From: Burkholderiaceae bacterium
Lineage (GTDB): Bacteria; Pseudomonadota; Gammaproteobacteria; Burkholderiales; Burkholderiaceae_C
Assembly (NCBI GenBank): GCA_024235855.1
Contig: JACKLN010000003.1
Coordinates: 248,001 to 312,000 of the forward strand
Length of the DNA: 64,000 nucleotides
Direction: 5' to 3'
Shown here: in pieces, positions 43,425 through 54,707 of the stretch
Numbering within the stretch: the stretch's first letter is position 1
Layout of the letters: each line of letters opens with the position of its first letter
Program-made: the position numbers and the translations under genes
Notes under the pieces: model-generated
Told to the model about the DNA's origin: nothing
Seen by the model: the letters and a program-made list of their open reading frames with translations, nothing else
Database searches by the model: none

Positions 43425-45277
43425 GCGGCCCCCGCTATCGCCAGGCCGAGGTGGGTGGCGTGCTGCACGCCACCCTGGAAACGCGCCCCGACGGCACGCA
43501 GATCCTGCGTTCCACCGACACCCTGGACACGTTCCCCGTCCGGCTGACCGACCGGCTCGAACACTGGGCCGCCACCGCGCCCGACCGCGTCTTCGTCGCC
43601 CGCCGGGGCGCCGACGGCGCCTGGATCACCATCACCTACGCCCAGATGCTGGACCGCGCACAGCGCGTGGGCCAGGCGCTGCTGGCGCATGGCCTGTCGG
43701 CCGAGCGGCCGGTGGCCATCCTGTCGGAGAACGACCTCGAGCACCTCACGCTGGCGCTGGGCGCGATGTGGGTGGGCGTGCCGTACGCGCCGATCTCGCC
43801 GGCGTATTCGACCGTGTCGCAGGACTTCGGCAAGCTGCGCCAGATCCTGGACACGCTGACGCCGGGCCTGGTGTTCGCCAGCGACGGCGCGGCCTACGGG
43901 CGTGCCATCACCGCCTGCCTGCCGGATGCGGCCGTGGTGCTGGGGCGCGGCGAGCTGCCGGGTCGTGACCACGAGACCTTCGCCAGCCTGCTGGACACCC
44001 CCATCGGTGCCGAGGCCGCGGCCGCCCATGCGGCGGTGGGCCCGGACACCATCGCCAAGTTCCTGTTCACCAGCGGTTCCACCAAGCAGCCGAAGGGCGT
44101 GGTCAACACGCACCGCATGCTGTGCGCCAACCTGCAGCAGATCCGCCAGTGCTTCGCCTTCCTGGCCAGCGAGCCGCCGGTGCTGGTGGACTGGCTGCCC
44201 TGGAACCACACCTTCGGCGGCAACCACAACGTGGGCATCGCGCTCTACAACGGCGGCACGCTGTACATCGACGACGGCAAGCCCACGCCCGCCGGCATGG
44301 CGCAGACGCTGCGCAACCTGCGCGAGATCGCGCCGACGATCTACTTCAACGTGCCCAAGGGCTTCGAGGAGATCGCCAACGCGATGGACCACGACGAGCC
44401 GCTGCGGCGCACGCTGTTCTCGCGCGTGAAAGCCTTCATGTTCGCCGGCGCCGGCCTGAGCCAGGCGGTGTGGGACCACCTGGACCACCTCGGTGAACAG
44501 ACCGTCGGCGAGCGCATCCCCATCTTCACCGGCCTGGGCATGACCGAGACCGCGCCCTCGTGCACCTTTGCGCTGGGCACGGACGTGCAGAGCGGCGACA
44601 TCGGCCTGCCGGTGCCGGGCGTGGAGGTCAAGCTGGTGCCCAACGCCGAGGGCAGCGGCAAGACCGAGATCCGCTTCAAGGGGCCCAACGTGATGCCCGG
44701 CTACTGGCGCATGCCGGAGCAGACCGCCGAGGCCTTCGACGACGAAGGCTTCTACCGCACCGGCGACGCGGTGGTGTTCAAGGACCCGGCCAACCCGTTG
44801 AATGGCCTGCGTTTCGACGGCCGCATCGCCGAAGACTTCAAGCTCGCCACCGGCACCTTCGTCAGCGTGGGCCCCCTTCGCGCCAAGGTCGTGCTGGCCG
44901 GCGACCCGATGGTGCAGGACGTGGTGGTGGCCGGCCTGAACCGCGACTTCATCGGCCTGCTGGTGTTTCCGCGCGTGGCCGACATCCGGCGCAAGTTCGG
45001 TCTGGCGGACGACCTGACCGTGGCCCAGGTGCTGGCCGCGCCGGCGGTGCGCGAGGCCTTCCAGGCGCTGATGGACCGCCTGTGGGCCGAGGGCACGGGC
45101 AGCGCCACGCGCCCGGCCGCCGCGCTGCTGCTGGCCGAGCCGCCGTCCATCGACCGCGGCGAGGTCACCGACAAGGGCTCGATCAACCAGCGTGCGGTGC
45201 TGGCGCATCGCACCGCCGAGGTGGAGCGGCTGTACGCGGAGACGCCGGATGCCGAGGTCATCGTCCCGCGCCGCTGA
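43421..45277 (+). CDS. Feruloyl-CoA synthase
   Basis: 618 residues, ANL adenylating superfamily. AMP-binding P-loop KFLFTSGSTKQPKGVVNTHR; VDWLPWNHTFGGNHN, typical of the feruloyl-CoA synthase subgroup; IFTGLGMTETAPSCTFALG; and YRTGDAVVFKDP. It activates ferulate, p-coumarate or caffeate to CoA thioesters with ATP. Operon: crotonase, this gene, MarR regulator (overlap of 29 bases). pobA nearby would handle 4-hydroxybenzoate made from coumarate. Confidence 0.9.
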   Translation: MSGPRYRQAEVGGVLHATLETRPDGTQILRSTDTLDTFPVRLTDRLEHWAATAPDRVFVARRGADGAWITITYAQMLDRAQRVGQALLAHGLSAERPVAILSENDLEHLTLALGAMWVGVPYAPISPAYSTVSQDFGKLRQILDTLTPGLVFASDGAAYGRAITACLPDAAVVLGRGELPGRDHETFASLLDTPIGAEAAAAHAAVGPDTIAKFLFTSGSTKQPKGVVNTHRMLCANLQQIRQCFAFLASEPPVLVDWLPWNHTFGGNHNVGIALYNGGTLYIDDGKPTPAGMAQTLRNLREIAPTIYFNVPKGFEEIANAMDHDEPLRRTLFSRVKAFMFAGAGLSQAVWDHLDHLGEQTVGERIPIFTGLGMTETAPSCTFALGTDVQSGDIGLPVPGVEVKLVPNAEGSGKTEIRFKGPNVMPGYWRMPEQTAEAFDDEGFYRTGDAVVFKDPANPLNGLRFDGRIAEDFKLATGTFVSVGPLRAKVVLAGDPMVQDVVVAGLNRDFIGLLVFPRVADIRRKFGLADDLTVAQVLAAPAVREAFQALMDRLWAEGTGSATRPAAALLLAEPPSIDRGEVTDKGSINQRAVLAHRTAEVERLYAETPDAEVIVPRR

Positions 45278-45713
45278 GCTGTCCGCGGCGCCGGTCGAGC
45301 ATCTGCTGGGCTACCTGCTGGCGCTGGCCGAGGTGCCCACCACGGCGGCCTTTCGCCGCCACGTGGGGGAACCCTTCGGCCTGCGGCCGGTGGAGTTCAC
45401 GCTGCTGATGCTGTTGCAGGCCAACGCGCGCGCCTCGGCCACGCAGATCCGGCATGCGCTGCGCATGCCGGCGCCGCACGTGACGACGCTGGTGGACCGC
45501 CTGGTCGAGCGCGGCCTGGTGCAGCGCGGGCGCGACCCGCACGACGGCCGTGCGGTGCGCATCACGCTCACCGCCGAAGGCACGGCGCTGGCCGGCCGCC
45601 TGCAGGCGGTGGCGGCACACATGGAGGACGAGGTGCAGGCGGCGTTGACGCCGGCCGAGCGCACCATGCTCAGGCGGCTGCTGAAGAAGCTGGCCGGCGC
45701 GCCGGCGGGTTGA
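45249..45713 (+). CDS. MarR family transcriptional regulator
   Basis: 154 residues from ATG 45249. Winged HTH: ARASATQIRHALRMPAPHVT, then LVDRLVERGLVQRGRDPHDG and RAVRITLTAEGTALAGRL (the DxR wing). It begins inside the 3' end of the feruloyl-CoA synthase gene. MarR proteins such as CouR and FerR repress hydroxycinnamate operons and release on the CoA thioester; the same role is inferred, acting at the palindrome 42602-42616. Confidence 0.88.
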   Translation: MPRSSSRAAELSAAPVEHLLGYLLALAEVPTTAAFRRHVGEPFGLRPVEFTLLMLLQANARASATQIRHALRMPAPHVTTLVDRLVERGLVQRGRDPHDGRAVRITLTAEGTALAGRLQAVAAHMEDEVQAALTPAERTMLRRLLKKLAGAPAG

Positions 45714-45730
45714 CCCGCCCTCCAGCTCGC

Positions 45731-47170
45731 TCAGGTTCGCGGCCCCCCGAGGGGGCGCTCGGCGGCTCCGGGCGGCCGAGCGCCGCCGAGGCCGCCCAGA
45801 TCCCAGAACAGCCCAGCCATGATCTGCAGCGCCTCGCGCGCCACCGGCCGCAGCAGGTGCTCGTCCGGCGCATGCTGACGGCAGCCCGGGTAGCTGTGCG
45901 GGATCCATACCGTGGGCAGACCCAGGATGTGTGCGAACACGTCGTTGGGCAGCGAACCACCCAGGTTCGGCAGCAGCACCGGCGTCGCGCCGGTGGTGCG
46001 CGCCATGGAATCCAGCGTGAAATTCACCCAGGGGTCGTCCGGGTCCAGCCGCGTCGCGGCCATGACCTCGCCCACCGTGATCTCGAACGGCGGGAAACCC
46101 TGCGCGCGCAGGTGGGTGTCCACCACCTCGGACAGCCGTGACACGTCGGTGCCGACGACGAAGCGCAGGTGCAGCGTGGCCTGCGCCGACGGCGGGATGG
46201 CATTGACCGGGTGCGCCGGGTTGCCGGTGGTGAAGGCCAGCACCTCCAGCGTGTTCCAGCCGAACACGCGCTCGGCCGGCGTCAGGCCGGGCTCGCCCCA
46301 GTCGGTGTCCACCACCGGGTCGTCCGGGCCGCCGCCCACGTCCAGACCCGCCAGTGCGGTACGCACGTTGACCGGGATCGGCGGCGGGCGCAGCGCCGCG
46401 ATGCGGATGCGGCCCTGCCCGTCCACCAGGCTGGCGATGGCATTGGCCAGCACCGTGCCCGGGTTGCGCAGCAGGCCGCCCCAGTTGCCGGAATGGTGCG
46501 CGCCATCTCGCAGCGTGAGCTTCAGGTCGAAGTTGACGACACCGCGTGACCCCAGGAACACCGTGGGCTTCGAGGCCGTGAGGCGCGGCCCGTCGCTGGC
46601 GATCAGCACGTCGGCCCGCAGCGCCTCGCGCTGGGCCGCACAGAACGCGGCCAGACCGGGGGAGCCGGTCTCTTCGCTGGTCTCGAACAGCCAGATGAGG
46701 TTGAAGCCGAGTTTCCCGCCGGCGGCCTGGCGGGCTGCCAGCACCTGCGCCAGCGCGGCGATGTTGATGCTGTGCTGGCCCTTGTTGTCTGCCGTGCCGC
46801 GGCCGTACAGCCGGTCGCCATCGCGTGCCAGCTGCCAGGGGCCGGCGCCGCGGGTCCAGGATGCGTCCTGACCGCGGATGACGTCGCCGTGGCCGTACAT
46901 CAGCACGGTGGGGTGGGCCGGGTCCTCGATGCGCTTGGCGATCAGGAAGGGGCCGCCGCCGGCCACCGGGTTGGCGTGGATCGTGTGCGTGAAGCCCAGT
47001 GCCGTCAGCGTGGGCACCAGCTCATCGGCCAGGTAGGCCTGCAGCGCGGGGCCGGCATCGGCGTCCTGGCTGGCACTGCGGATGGCCACGCGGCGCGCCA
47101 GGTCGGCCTCGAAACGGCCTTCGTCCAGGTAGGCCGCGGCGGTGGCCAGCAGGGTGTCGCGGGCGCCCAT
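45731..47170 (-). CDS. M20 family metallopeptidase
   Basis: 479 residues. Zinc-site motifs: VLMYGHGDVIRGQ, LYGRGTADNKGQHSIN, WLFETSEETGSPGL and the late His in WIPHSYPGCRQHAPDEHLL; a dimerisation lid holds SRGVVNFDLKL. It is a cytoplasmic dipeptidase, carboxypeptidase or deacylase of unknown substrate. The last 20 or so residues (GGLGGARPPGAAERPLGG) are low-complexity and encoded by a GC-rich palindromic element, so the original stop was probably earlier. Confidence 0.88.
   Translation of the reverse strand: MGARDTLLATAAAYLDEGRFEADLARRVAIRSASQDADAGPALQAYLADELVPTLTALGFTHTIHANPVAGGGPFLIAKRIEDPAHPTVLMYGHGDVIRGQDASWTRGAGPWQLARDGDRLYGRGTADNKGQHSINIAALAQVLAARQAAGGKLGFNLIWLFETSEETGSPGLAAFCAAQREALRADVLIASDGPRLTASKPTVFLGSRGVVNFDLKLTLRDGAHHSGNWGGLLRNPGTVLANAIASLVDGQGRIRIAALRPPPIPVNVRTALAGLDVGGGPDDPVVDTDWGEPGLTPAERVFGWNTLEVLAFTTGNPAHPVNAIPPSAQATLHLRFVVGTDVSRLSEVVDTHLRAQGFPPFEITVGEVMAATRLDPDDPWVNFTLDSMARTTGATPVLLPNLGGSLPNDVFAHILGLPTVWIPHSYPGCRQHAPDEHLLRPVAREALQIMAGLFWDLGGLGGARPPGAAERPLGGPRT
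45743..45784. repeat. GC-rich palindromic element at the convergent MarR/M20 ends
   Basis: CCCCCGAGGGGG is followed by a 10-bp stem (GGCGCTCGGC at 45754-45763, GCCGAGCGCC at 45775-45784). Comparable CCCCCGAGGGGG-containing elements are common between genes in Burkholderiales, where they probably act as bidirectional terminators. Here the element lies inside the C-terminal codons of the M20 gene. Confidence 0.55.
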
Positions 47171-47173
47171 GGC

Positions 47174-47476
47174 TCAGGCGCTCTTGGCCACCAGCTCGAA
47201 GTGCTCCACCTGCGGCGGCGACGCAAAGAACGGGCCGACGATGGCGCGCCACTGCGGGAACAGCGGGCCTTCGCGGAAGGTGACGGTGTGGTCCTCCAGC
47301 GTGTCCCAGAAGATGTGCAGCAGGAAGCGCTCCGGGCTCTCGACGCCACGGTTGACCTTCCAACCGCGGAAACCCTTGGCCTGCGCGATGACCTCGGTCA
47401 CGCCCCGCACGATGGCGGCCTCGAATTCGGCCTGGCGGCCGGGCTGGATGCGGATGTCGGCAACTTCGAGAATCAT
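47174..47476 (-). CDS. Antibiotic biosynthesis monooxygenase (ABM)-fold protein
   Basis: 100 residues from ATG 47476. The short ferredoxin-like dimeric beta-barrel is recognisable from IRIQPGRQAEFEAAIVRGV, AQAKGFRGWKVNRGVESPER, FLLHIFWDTLEDH and WRAIVGPFF. Members include quinol monooxygenases and heme-degrading enzymes; many have no known substrate. It is 3 bases upstream of the M20 peptidase on the same strand, so the two are co-transcribed. Confidence 0.82.
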   Translation of the reverse strand: MILEVADIRIQPGRQAEFEAAIVRGVTEVIAQAKGFRGWKVNRGVESPERFLLHIFWDTLEDHTVTFREGPLFPQWRAIVGPFFASPPQVEHFELVAKSA

Positions 47477-47585
47477 GGGGCGCTCCTGGTGGCGATCTGC
47501 TGGCGCATTGTCGCCTCGCCCGATCCACCCGCGCGGCGACAATCCGCGCTTCCATCTGAACCGACCGCCTCGCGGAACGCTGCCG

Positions 47586-48500
47586 ATGCCTGTCCATGCT
47601 TCACGACTGACGCGCCGCACCTGCCTGGTGGGCATGGCGGGCTTGGCGGCCGGCCCGTTCGCTGGTCCGGTCCGCGCCTGGCCGCTCACCGGCCCGGTGC
47701 GTTACCCGGCCACGGCGAGCTTTGGCGTGGAGGGGGGGAAGCCGCCGGCCGACGGTGGCGGCTTCGGGGATTCGCCGCCGAGCGGCCATCACATCGCCGA
47801 CAGCCAGGTGTTCTTCGTCGTGCCCAGCCTGGCTCCCGGGGTGGGTGCCGTCGTCGGCGGCATGCTCGGGGCACTGATCGGCGGCGCCGTGGCGCAGGGT
47901 CGTTCATCGGACCAGGCCGCCCCGTTGGCAACCCTGTTGCGGCATCGCTTCGACGGTCTGGTCCGGTCTGGTCTGGACCAACGCCTGGCCGGCTTGGCGG
48001 CGCGCTACCGGCGGGCTGCCGACGACACCGAGGCCGACATCCGATTGACGCCCAGCCTGACGATCATCGCCCATTCAGAGTCCAGCCCGATGCTGCGTTT
48101 CCGGCTGGCCGTGGACTTCCCGAACGCGGCCGGCAGCGGGCGGGCGTTCAAGGCCTATCTGCACGACCGTGACCGGACGCGACCGCTGCAGGGCGCCAAC
48201 GGTTGGCTGGAGGATGGCGCCGCGCCATTGCTGGCAGCCGCCAGCGAGTCCTTCGGGCTGCTGCTCGACCTGATGGTGGAGGACCTGCAGGGCGCGTTCG
48301 ACCCCGTGTTCGAGCCCGACACCGCACCGGCGCTGCGCTGGAAGCACCGCGGCGACGACGTGGTGATGTACGGCGTCCTGCTCCGCGAATCTCCGCAGCA
48401 TGTCCTCATCGCCGGGCAGTACCGCCTGGCGGCCAACCCGGCGGCGATTCGGTTGGTCGACCGCGCGCTGTTCAGCGTGGCCGACGCCGAACAGAACTAG
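47586..48500 (+). CDS. Exported protein of unknown function (Tat-type signal)
   Basis: 304 residues. The N-terminus has a twin-arginine signal (RLTRRTCLVGMAGLAAGPFA). Near residues 85-105 is a glycine-zipper-like stretch (VGAVVGGMLGALIGGAVAQG). The rest is alpha/beta with no recognised family (DIRLTPSLTIIAHSESSPML ... VEDLQGAFDPVFEPDTAPAL ... AGQYRLAANPAAIRLVDRAL). It is probably periplasmic or envelope-associated. It is a lone gene, convergent with the ABC binding-protein gene. Confidence 0.6.
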   Translation: MPVHASRLTRRTCLVGMAGLAAGPFAGPVRAWPLTGPVRYPATASFGVEGGKPPADGGGFGDSPPSGHHIADSQVFFVVPSLAPGVGAVVGGMLGALIGGAVAQGRSSDQAAPLATLLRHRFDGLVRSGLDQRLAGLAARYRRAADDTEADIRLTPSLTIIAHSESSPMLRFRLAVDFPNAAGSGRAFKAYLHDRDRTRPLQGANGWLEDGAAPLLAAASESFGLLLDLMVEDLQGAFDPVFEPDTAPALRWKHRGDDVVMYGVLLRESPQHVLIAGQYRLAANPAAIRLVDRALFSVADAEQN

Positions 48501-48518
48501 CCGCCAACCGCCCCGCGT

Positions 48519-49676
48519 TCACATCCGGCAGCCGCGCGCCGGGTCGGCCAGCGCCTTCACGGCGATGCCGGTGACGACGTTGTACTCGCCCTTGACCTCG
48601 CGCACGTAGAAGTCCTGCACCGGGTTGTGCGCCTTGCTCAGCGTGAACGCACCGCGCGGGCTGTCGATCTTCGCGCTGGCCATGGCCGCGTACATCGCGT
48701 CCTTCCTGGTCATGTCGCCCTTGACGGCGTTGACCCCGGCCAGCAGCAGCTGCGCGGCGTCGTAGCCCTGCACCGCGTACACGTCGGGGTTGGCCTTGTA
48801 GGTCACGGCAAACCGGTTGCGGAAGGCGTCGTTGCGCGGGTTCTTGATCTCGTCACCGTAGTGCAGCGACGTGATCAGGCCCTGGGCCGAGTCCCCCGCG
48901 GCCTGCAGCACGCCGTCGGTCAGGAAGCCCGAGCCCATCAGCGGCACAGTCTTGCGCAGCCCCGCGGCGTCGTAGTCCTTGATGAACTTCGGCGCCCCGC
49001 CACCGGCGAAGAAGGCGTAGACCACATCCGGCTTCTCCGCGGCGATCTGCGTCAGCAGGGCCTGGAACTCGACGTTGGGGAACGGCAGGTTCAGGTCCTT
49101 GAGCACCTTGCCGCCGCCCTTCTCGAAGGCCTCCCGGAAGCCCTTGACGGTGTCCGCCCCGGCGCCGTAGTTCCAGGTGATGGTCATCGCGGTCTTGTAG
49201 CCCTTCTTCGCGGCCACGACGCCGGTGGCGTAGCCGGGCTGCCAGTTGCTGAAGCTGGAGCGGAAGATGTTCTTCGCGCACAGCGGGCCGGTGATGGCGT
49301 CGGCACCGGCGTTGGGGATGATCAGCAGGGTGCCGCTTTCCTTGGCCGCACGCGCCATGCCCACGGCCACGCCGGAGTGCACGGTGCCCACGAGCACGTC
49401 GACGTTGTCGCGCTTGATGAGCTTGTTGACGTTGTCGGTGGCCTTGCTGGGGTCGCTCTCGTCGTCGACGGTGTAGTACTGCACGTCGCGCCCGGCGAGC
49501 TTGCCGCCCTGCTCGTCGATGGCGAGCTTGAAGCCCTTGGTGATCATGTCGCCCAGCGCGGCGTAGGTGCCGGTGGACGGCAGCATCAGGCCGACCTTGA
49601 TGGGTTCGGCAGCACCGGCGGCCAGGTGCGCGGCCAGCGCCAGGGCGCCGAGGGTGAGGGTGATCGTTTTCTTCAT
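48519..49676 (-). CDS. ABC transporter substrate-binding protein, LivK-like
   Basis: 385 residues with signal peptide (MKKTITLTLGALALAAHLAA). Type I periplasmic-binding fold: IKVGLMLPSTGTYAALGDMI, YYTVDDESDPSKATDNVNKL, VDVLVGTVHSGVAVGMARAA and NAGADAITGPLC. Closely related receptors in this order bind aromatic acids rather than branched-chain amino acids. The neighbouring pobA suggests 4-hydroxybenzoate or a similar aromatic acid, an inference from position. The permease and ATPase genes are not in the window. Confidence 0.9.
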   Translation of the reverse strand: MKKTITLTLGALALAAHLAAGAAEPIKVGLMLPSTGTYAALGDMITKGFKLAIDEQGGKLAGRDVQYYTVDDESDPSKATDNVNKLIKRDNVDVLVGTVHSGVAVGMARAAKESGTLLIIPNAGADAITGPLCAKNIFRSSFSNWQPGYATGVVAAKKGYKTAMTITWNYGAGADTVKGFREAFEKGGGKVLKDLNLPFPNVEFQALLTQIAAEKPDVVYAFFAGGGAPKFIKDYDAAGLRKTVPLMGSGFLTDGVLQAAGDSAQGLITSLHYGDEIKNPRNDAFRNRFAVTYKANPDVYAVQGYDAAQLLLAGVNAVKGDMTRKDAMYAAMASAKIDSPRGAFTLSKAHNPVQDFYVREVKGEYNVVTGIAVKALADPARGCRM

Positions 49677-49773
49677 GGGGCAGTCCTTCCTGCAGCAGGC
49701 GGTGATCGACAGCCTGCGAGCATGCCCCGCCCACCGGCGGCGACGCCAGCGGGCTTGCCCTAGCGCATCCGCC

Positions 49774-50943
49774 TCACAGCGGCAGGCCCACGTAGTTTTC
49801 GGCCACCGCGGTCTGCATGGCCTCGGAGCTCATCAGGTAGTCCAGCTCGGCGATCTGCATGCGCGCGCCGAAGGCGCCGTTCTCGGGGAACAGGTGCATC
49901 ATCGTCGTGAACCACCACGAGAAGCGCTCGGCCTTCCACACGCGCGCCAGCGCGCGGCGGGAATAGTCGTCCAGCCCCGCGCTGCTGCGCTCGCGGTAGT
50001 GCTCGGCCAGCGCCCGCGACAGCAGCCCAACGTCCCCTGCGGCCAGGTTCAGGCCCTTGGCGCCGGTGGGCGGCACGATGTGCGCCGCGTCGCCAGCCAG
50101 GAACAGACGGCCGAAGCGCATCGGCTCGGCGACGAAGCTGCGCAGCGGCGCGATGCTCTTCTCGAACGACGGCCCGGTGACCAGCTTGCCGGCCAGGTCC
50201 GCCGGCAGGCGGCGCGCGAACTCGTCCCAGAAGCGCGCGTCGGACCAGTCCTCGGGCTTGTCGTCCAGCGGGCACTGCACGTAGTAGCGGCTGCGCGTGG
50301 GGCTGCGCAGACTGGCCAGCGCAAAGCCGCGCTCGTGGTTGGCATAGACGATCTCGTGCGAGATTGGCTTCACGTCGGCCAGGATGCCCAGCCAGCCGAA
50401 GGGGTAGACCTTCTCGAAGGTCTGGATGCGGTCGGCGGGCACGCTGGCGCGGCACACGCCGTGGAAGCCGTCGCAGCCGGCGATGAAGTCGCACTCCAGG
50501 CGCTGGGCGACACCGTCCTTCTTGAACGTCACGTAGGGGGCGGTGCCGTCGAAGTCGTGGACGGCCACGTCCTCGGCCTCGTAGATCGTCGGCAGGCCGG
50601 CGGCGGCGCGGGCGTCCATCAGGTCGCGCGTGACCTCGGTCTGGCCATAGACGACCACGGTCTTGCCGGTCAGCCGCTTGAGCTCGATGCGGTGCGACTG
50701 GCCGCCGAACGCGAGCACGAAGCCGTCGTCGACCAGGCCTTCGCAGTGCAGCCGCGCGCCGACACCGGCCTCGTCCATCAGGTCCACCGTCACCTGTTCC
50801 AGCACGCCGGCGCGGATGCGGCCGAGCACGTAGTCGGCGCTGCGCTGCTCGACGACCACGGCGTCCACGCCGTGCTTGTGCAGCAGGGCGCCGAGCAGCA
50901 GGCCCGAGGGGCCGGCACCGACGATGGCAACCTGGGTGCGCAT
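49774..50943 (-). CDS. pobA: 4-hydroxybenzoate 3-monooxygenase
   Basis: 389 residues, canonical PobA length. It hydroxylates 4-hydroxybenzoate to protocatechuate with FAD and NADPH. Motifs: FAD-binding VAIVGAGPSGLLLGALLHK, SADYVLGRIRAGVLEQ, the conserved DG motif CDFIAGCDGFHGVCR, and RLFLAGDAAHIVPPTGAKGL (the GD motif). ATG 50943 follows GGAG. It is upstream of and co-directional with the ABC receptor gene and 4 kb from the feruloyl-CoA synthase operon, so p-coumarate carbon could flow through it. Confidence 0.96.
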   Translation of the reverse strand: MRTQVAIVGAGPSGLLLGALLHKHGVDAVVVEQRSADYVLGRIRAGVLEQVTVDLMDEAGVGARLHCEGLVDDGFVLAFGGQSHRIELKRLTGKTVVVYGQTEVTRDLMDARAAAGLPTIYEAEDVAVHDFDGTAPYVTFKKDGVAQRLECDFIAGCDGFHGVCRASVPADRIQTFEKVYPFGWLGILADVKPISHEIVYANHERGFALASLRSPTRSRYYVQCPLDDKPEDWSDARFWDEFARRLPADLAGKLVTGPSFEKSIAPLRSFVAEPMRFGRLFLAGDAAHIVPPTGAKGLNLAAGDVGLLSRALAEHYRERSSAGLDDYSRRALARVWKAERFSWWFTTMMHLFPENGAFGARMQIAELDYLMSSEAMQTAVAENYVGLPL

Positions 50944-51100
50944 GGGGGAAGTCTCCTGTTCTTGACGGCGCTCAAGTCTGAACGCGCACCGCACCCGGAT
51001 GCTGGATCGCGCGCCGCGAAAACTTGCACTTTTGTCGTGCCGATCCGGCGGATCTGCGGTGCGGCAGCCGACGGCGCGGAAACCCGGCACCATCGCGGCC

Positions 51101-51754
51101 ATGAACGCCACACCCCCCGCCGCGCTGTCCGAAGTCCTGGTCGTCGTCGAGGTCCTGGCCACGCTGGCCTTCGCCCTGTCGGGCCTGCTGGCTGCCGCAC
51201 GGCAGCGGCTGGACGCGGTGGGCGTGTGCGTGGTGACCGGTCTGGCGGCCTTCGGCGGCGGCACGCTGCGCGACGTGCTCCTGGACCGGCGGCCGTTCTT
51301 CTGGGTGGAGCACGCCGGCTGGCTGTGGGCCATCCTCGGCCTGTCGATCGCCGCCATGGTGCTGATGCGGGCCCGGCACTTCGCGCCCACCGAACGCGCG
51401 ATGCAATGGCCCGACGCGCTGGGCCTGGGCCTGTTCACCGCGAACGGCACGCAGATCGCACTGGAGCAGAGCCTGCCGGCCATCGTGGCGGTGCTGATGG
51501 GGCTGGTGACGGCCGTGTTCGGCGGCGTGCTGCGCGACATCGTCTGCAACGAGGTGCCGCGCGCGTTCAGCGACCACCGCCCCTACGCCATCTGCGCCTT
51601 CTTCGGCGGCTGGGCCCTGGTCGGCGCGCAGACGATGGGCGCGCCGGGCTGGCTGGGTATGCTGCTGGCCACCGTGGTGGCCGCCGGCCTGCGCGCCGCC
51701 GCGGTGTGGGCCGACTACGAACTGCCGCGCTGGGAGCCTGGCGCGGCGGACTGA
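51101..51754 (+). CDS. TRIC-type cation channel family protein (YicG/UPF0126)
   Basis: 217 residues with about seven membrane segments in two similar repeats. Each repeat carries the family motif: GLAAFGGGTLRDVLLDRRPF and GLVTAVFGGVLRDIVCNEVP. Prokaryotic TRIC homologues form trimeric potassium-permeable channels; some relatives are proposed to transport glycine, so the substrate remains open. The ATG at 51101 is chosen over the longer frame because the upstream codons lack membrane or coding character. Confidence 0.88.
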   Translation: MNATPPAALSEVLVVVEVLATLAFALSGLLAAARQRLDAVGVCVVTGLAAFGGGTLRDVLLDRRPFFWVEHAGWLWAILGLSIAAMVLMRARHFAPTERAMQWPDALGLGLFTANGTQIALEQSLPAIVAVLMGLVTAVFGGVLRDIVCNEVPRAFSDHRPYAICAFFGGWALVGAQTMGAPGWLGMLLATVVAAGLRAAAVWADYELPRWEPGAAD

Positions 51755-51757
51755 CCC

Positions 51758-54511
<2,754 letters not shown>

Positions 54512-54532
54512 GCGGCTCGCTCCTCGGATTCG

Positions 54533-54619
54533 GGGGCGAGCGTCGTTGCCGGCCGCGCTGGCCTGGGCTGCGCGGGTCCCGAGCCTGGTGGCCGGACGGC
54601 CATCGCAACGCTCCTCGGG
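54533..54619 (-). ncRNA. S-adenosylhomocysteine (SAH) riboswitch of metH
   Basis: Reading leftward the leader carries the conserved blocks of the SAH riboswitch: CCGAGGAGCGTTGC at the 5' side, CCAGGCTCGG in the centre and CAACGACGCTCGCC at the 3' side, in the right order and spacing; GAGCGTTGC pairs with CAACGACGCTC to close the main stem. The element is known upstream of ahcY and metH in beta- and gammaproteobacteria and turns expression on when SAH rises, which fits a gene that recycles homocysteine. Confidence 0.88.
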
Positions 54620-54628
54620 AAAGCGCGC

Positions 54629-54634
54629 ATTTTA
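54629..54634 (-). promoter_or_regulatory. -10 box of the metH transcript
   Basis: TAAAAT on the minus strand lies ten bases before the first conserved riboswitch block, placing the transcript start almost exactly at the aptamer's 5' end. No convincing -35 was seen. Confidence 0.5.
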
Positions 54635-54665
54635 TCGGGGGTCGGCGCGCTCCTGCGCCATGAAA

Positions 54666-54688
54666 GAAGCCGGCCCGTGGCCGGCTTC
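54666..54688 (-). terminator. Terminator of the PEP-CTERM gene
   Basis: A perfect 10-bp stem GAAGCCGGCC/GGCCGGCTTC with a 3-base loop, followed on the minus strand by TTTCA. It insulates the PEP-CTERM gene from the metH promoter just downstream. Confidence 0.75.
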
Positions 54689-54707
54689 TCGGGCGAAGGC
54701 GACGGCT

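Noticed and set aside
54512..54640. First thought of a cobalamin riboswitch ahead of metH because the enzyme uses B12.
   Set aside because: No B12-box was found, whereas the CCGAGGAGCG, CCAGGCTCGG and ACGCTC blocks fit the SAH riboswitch.
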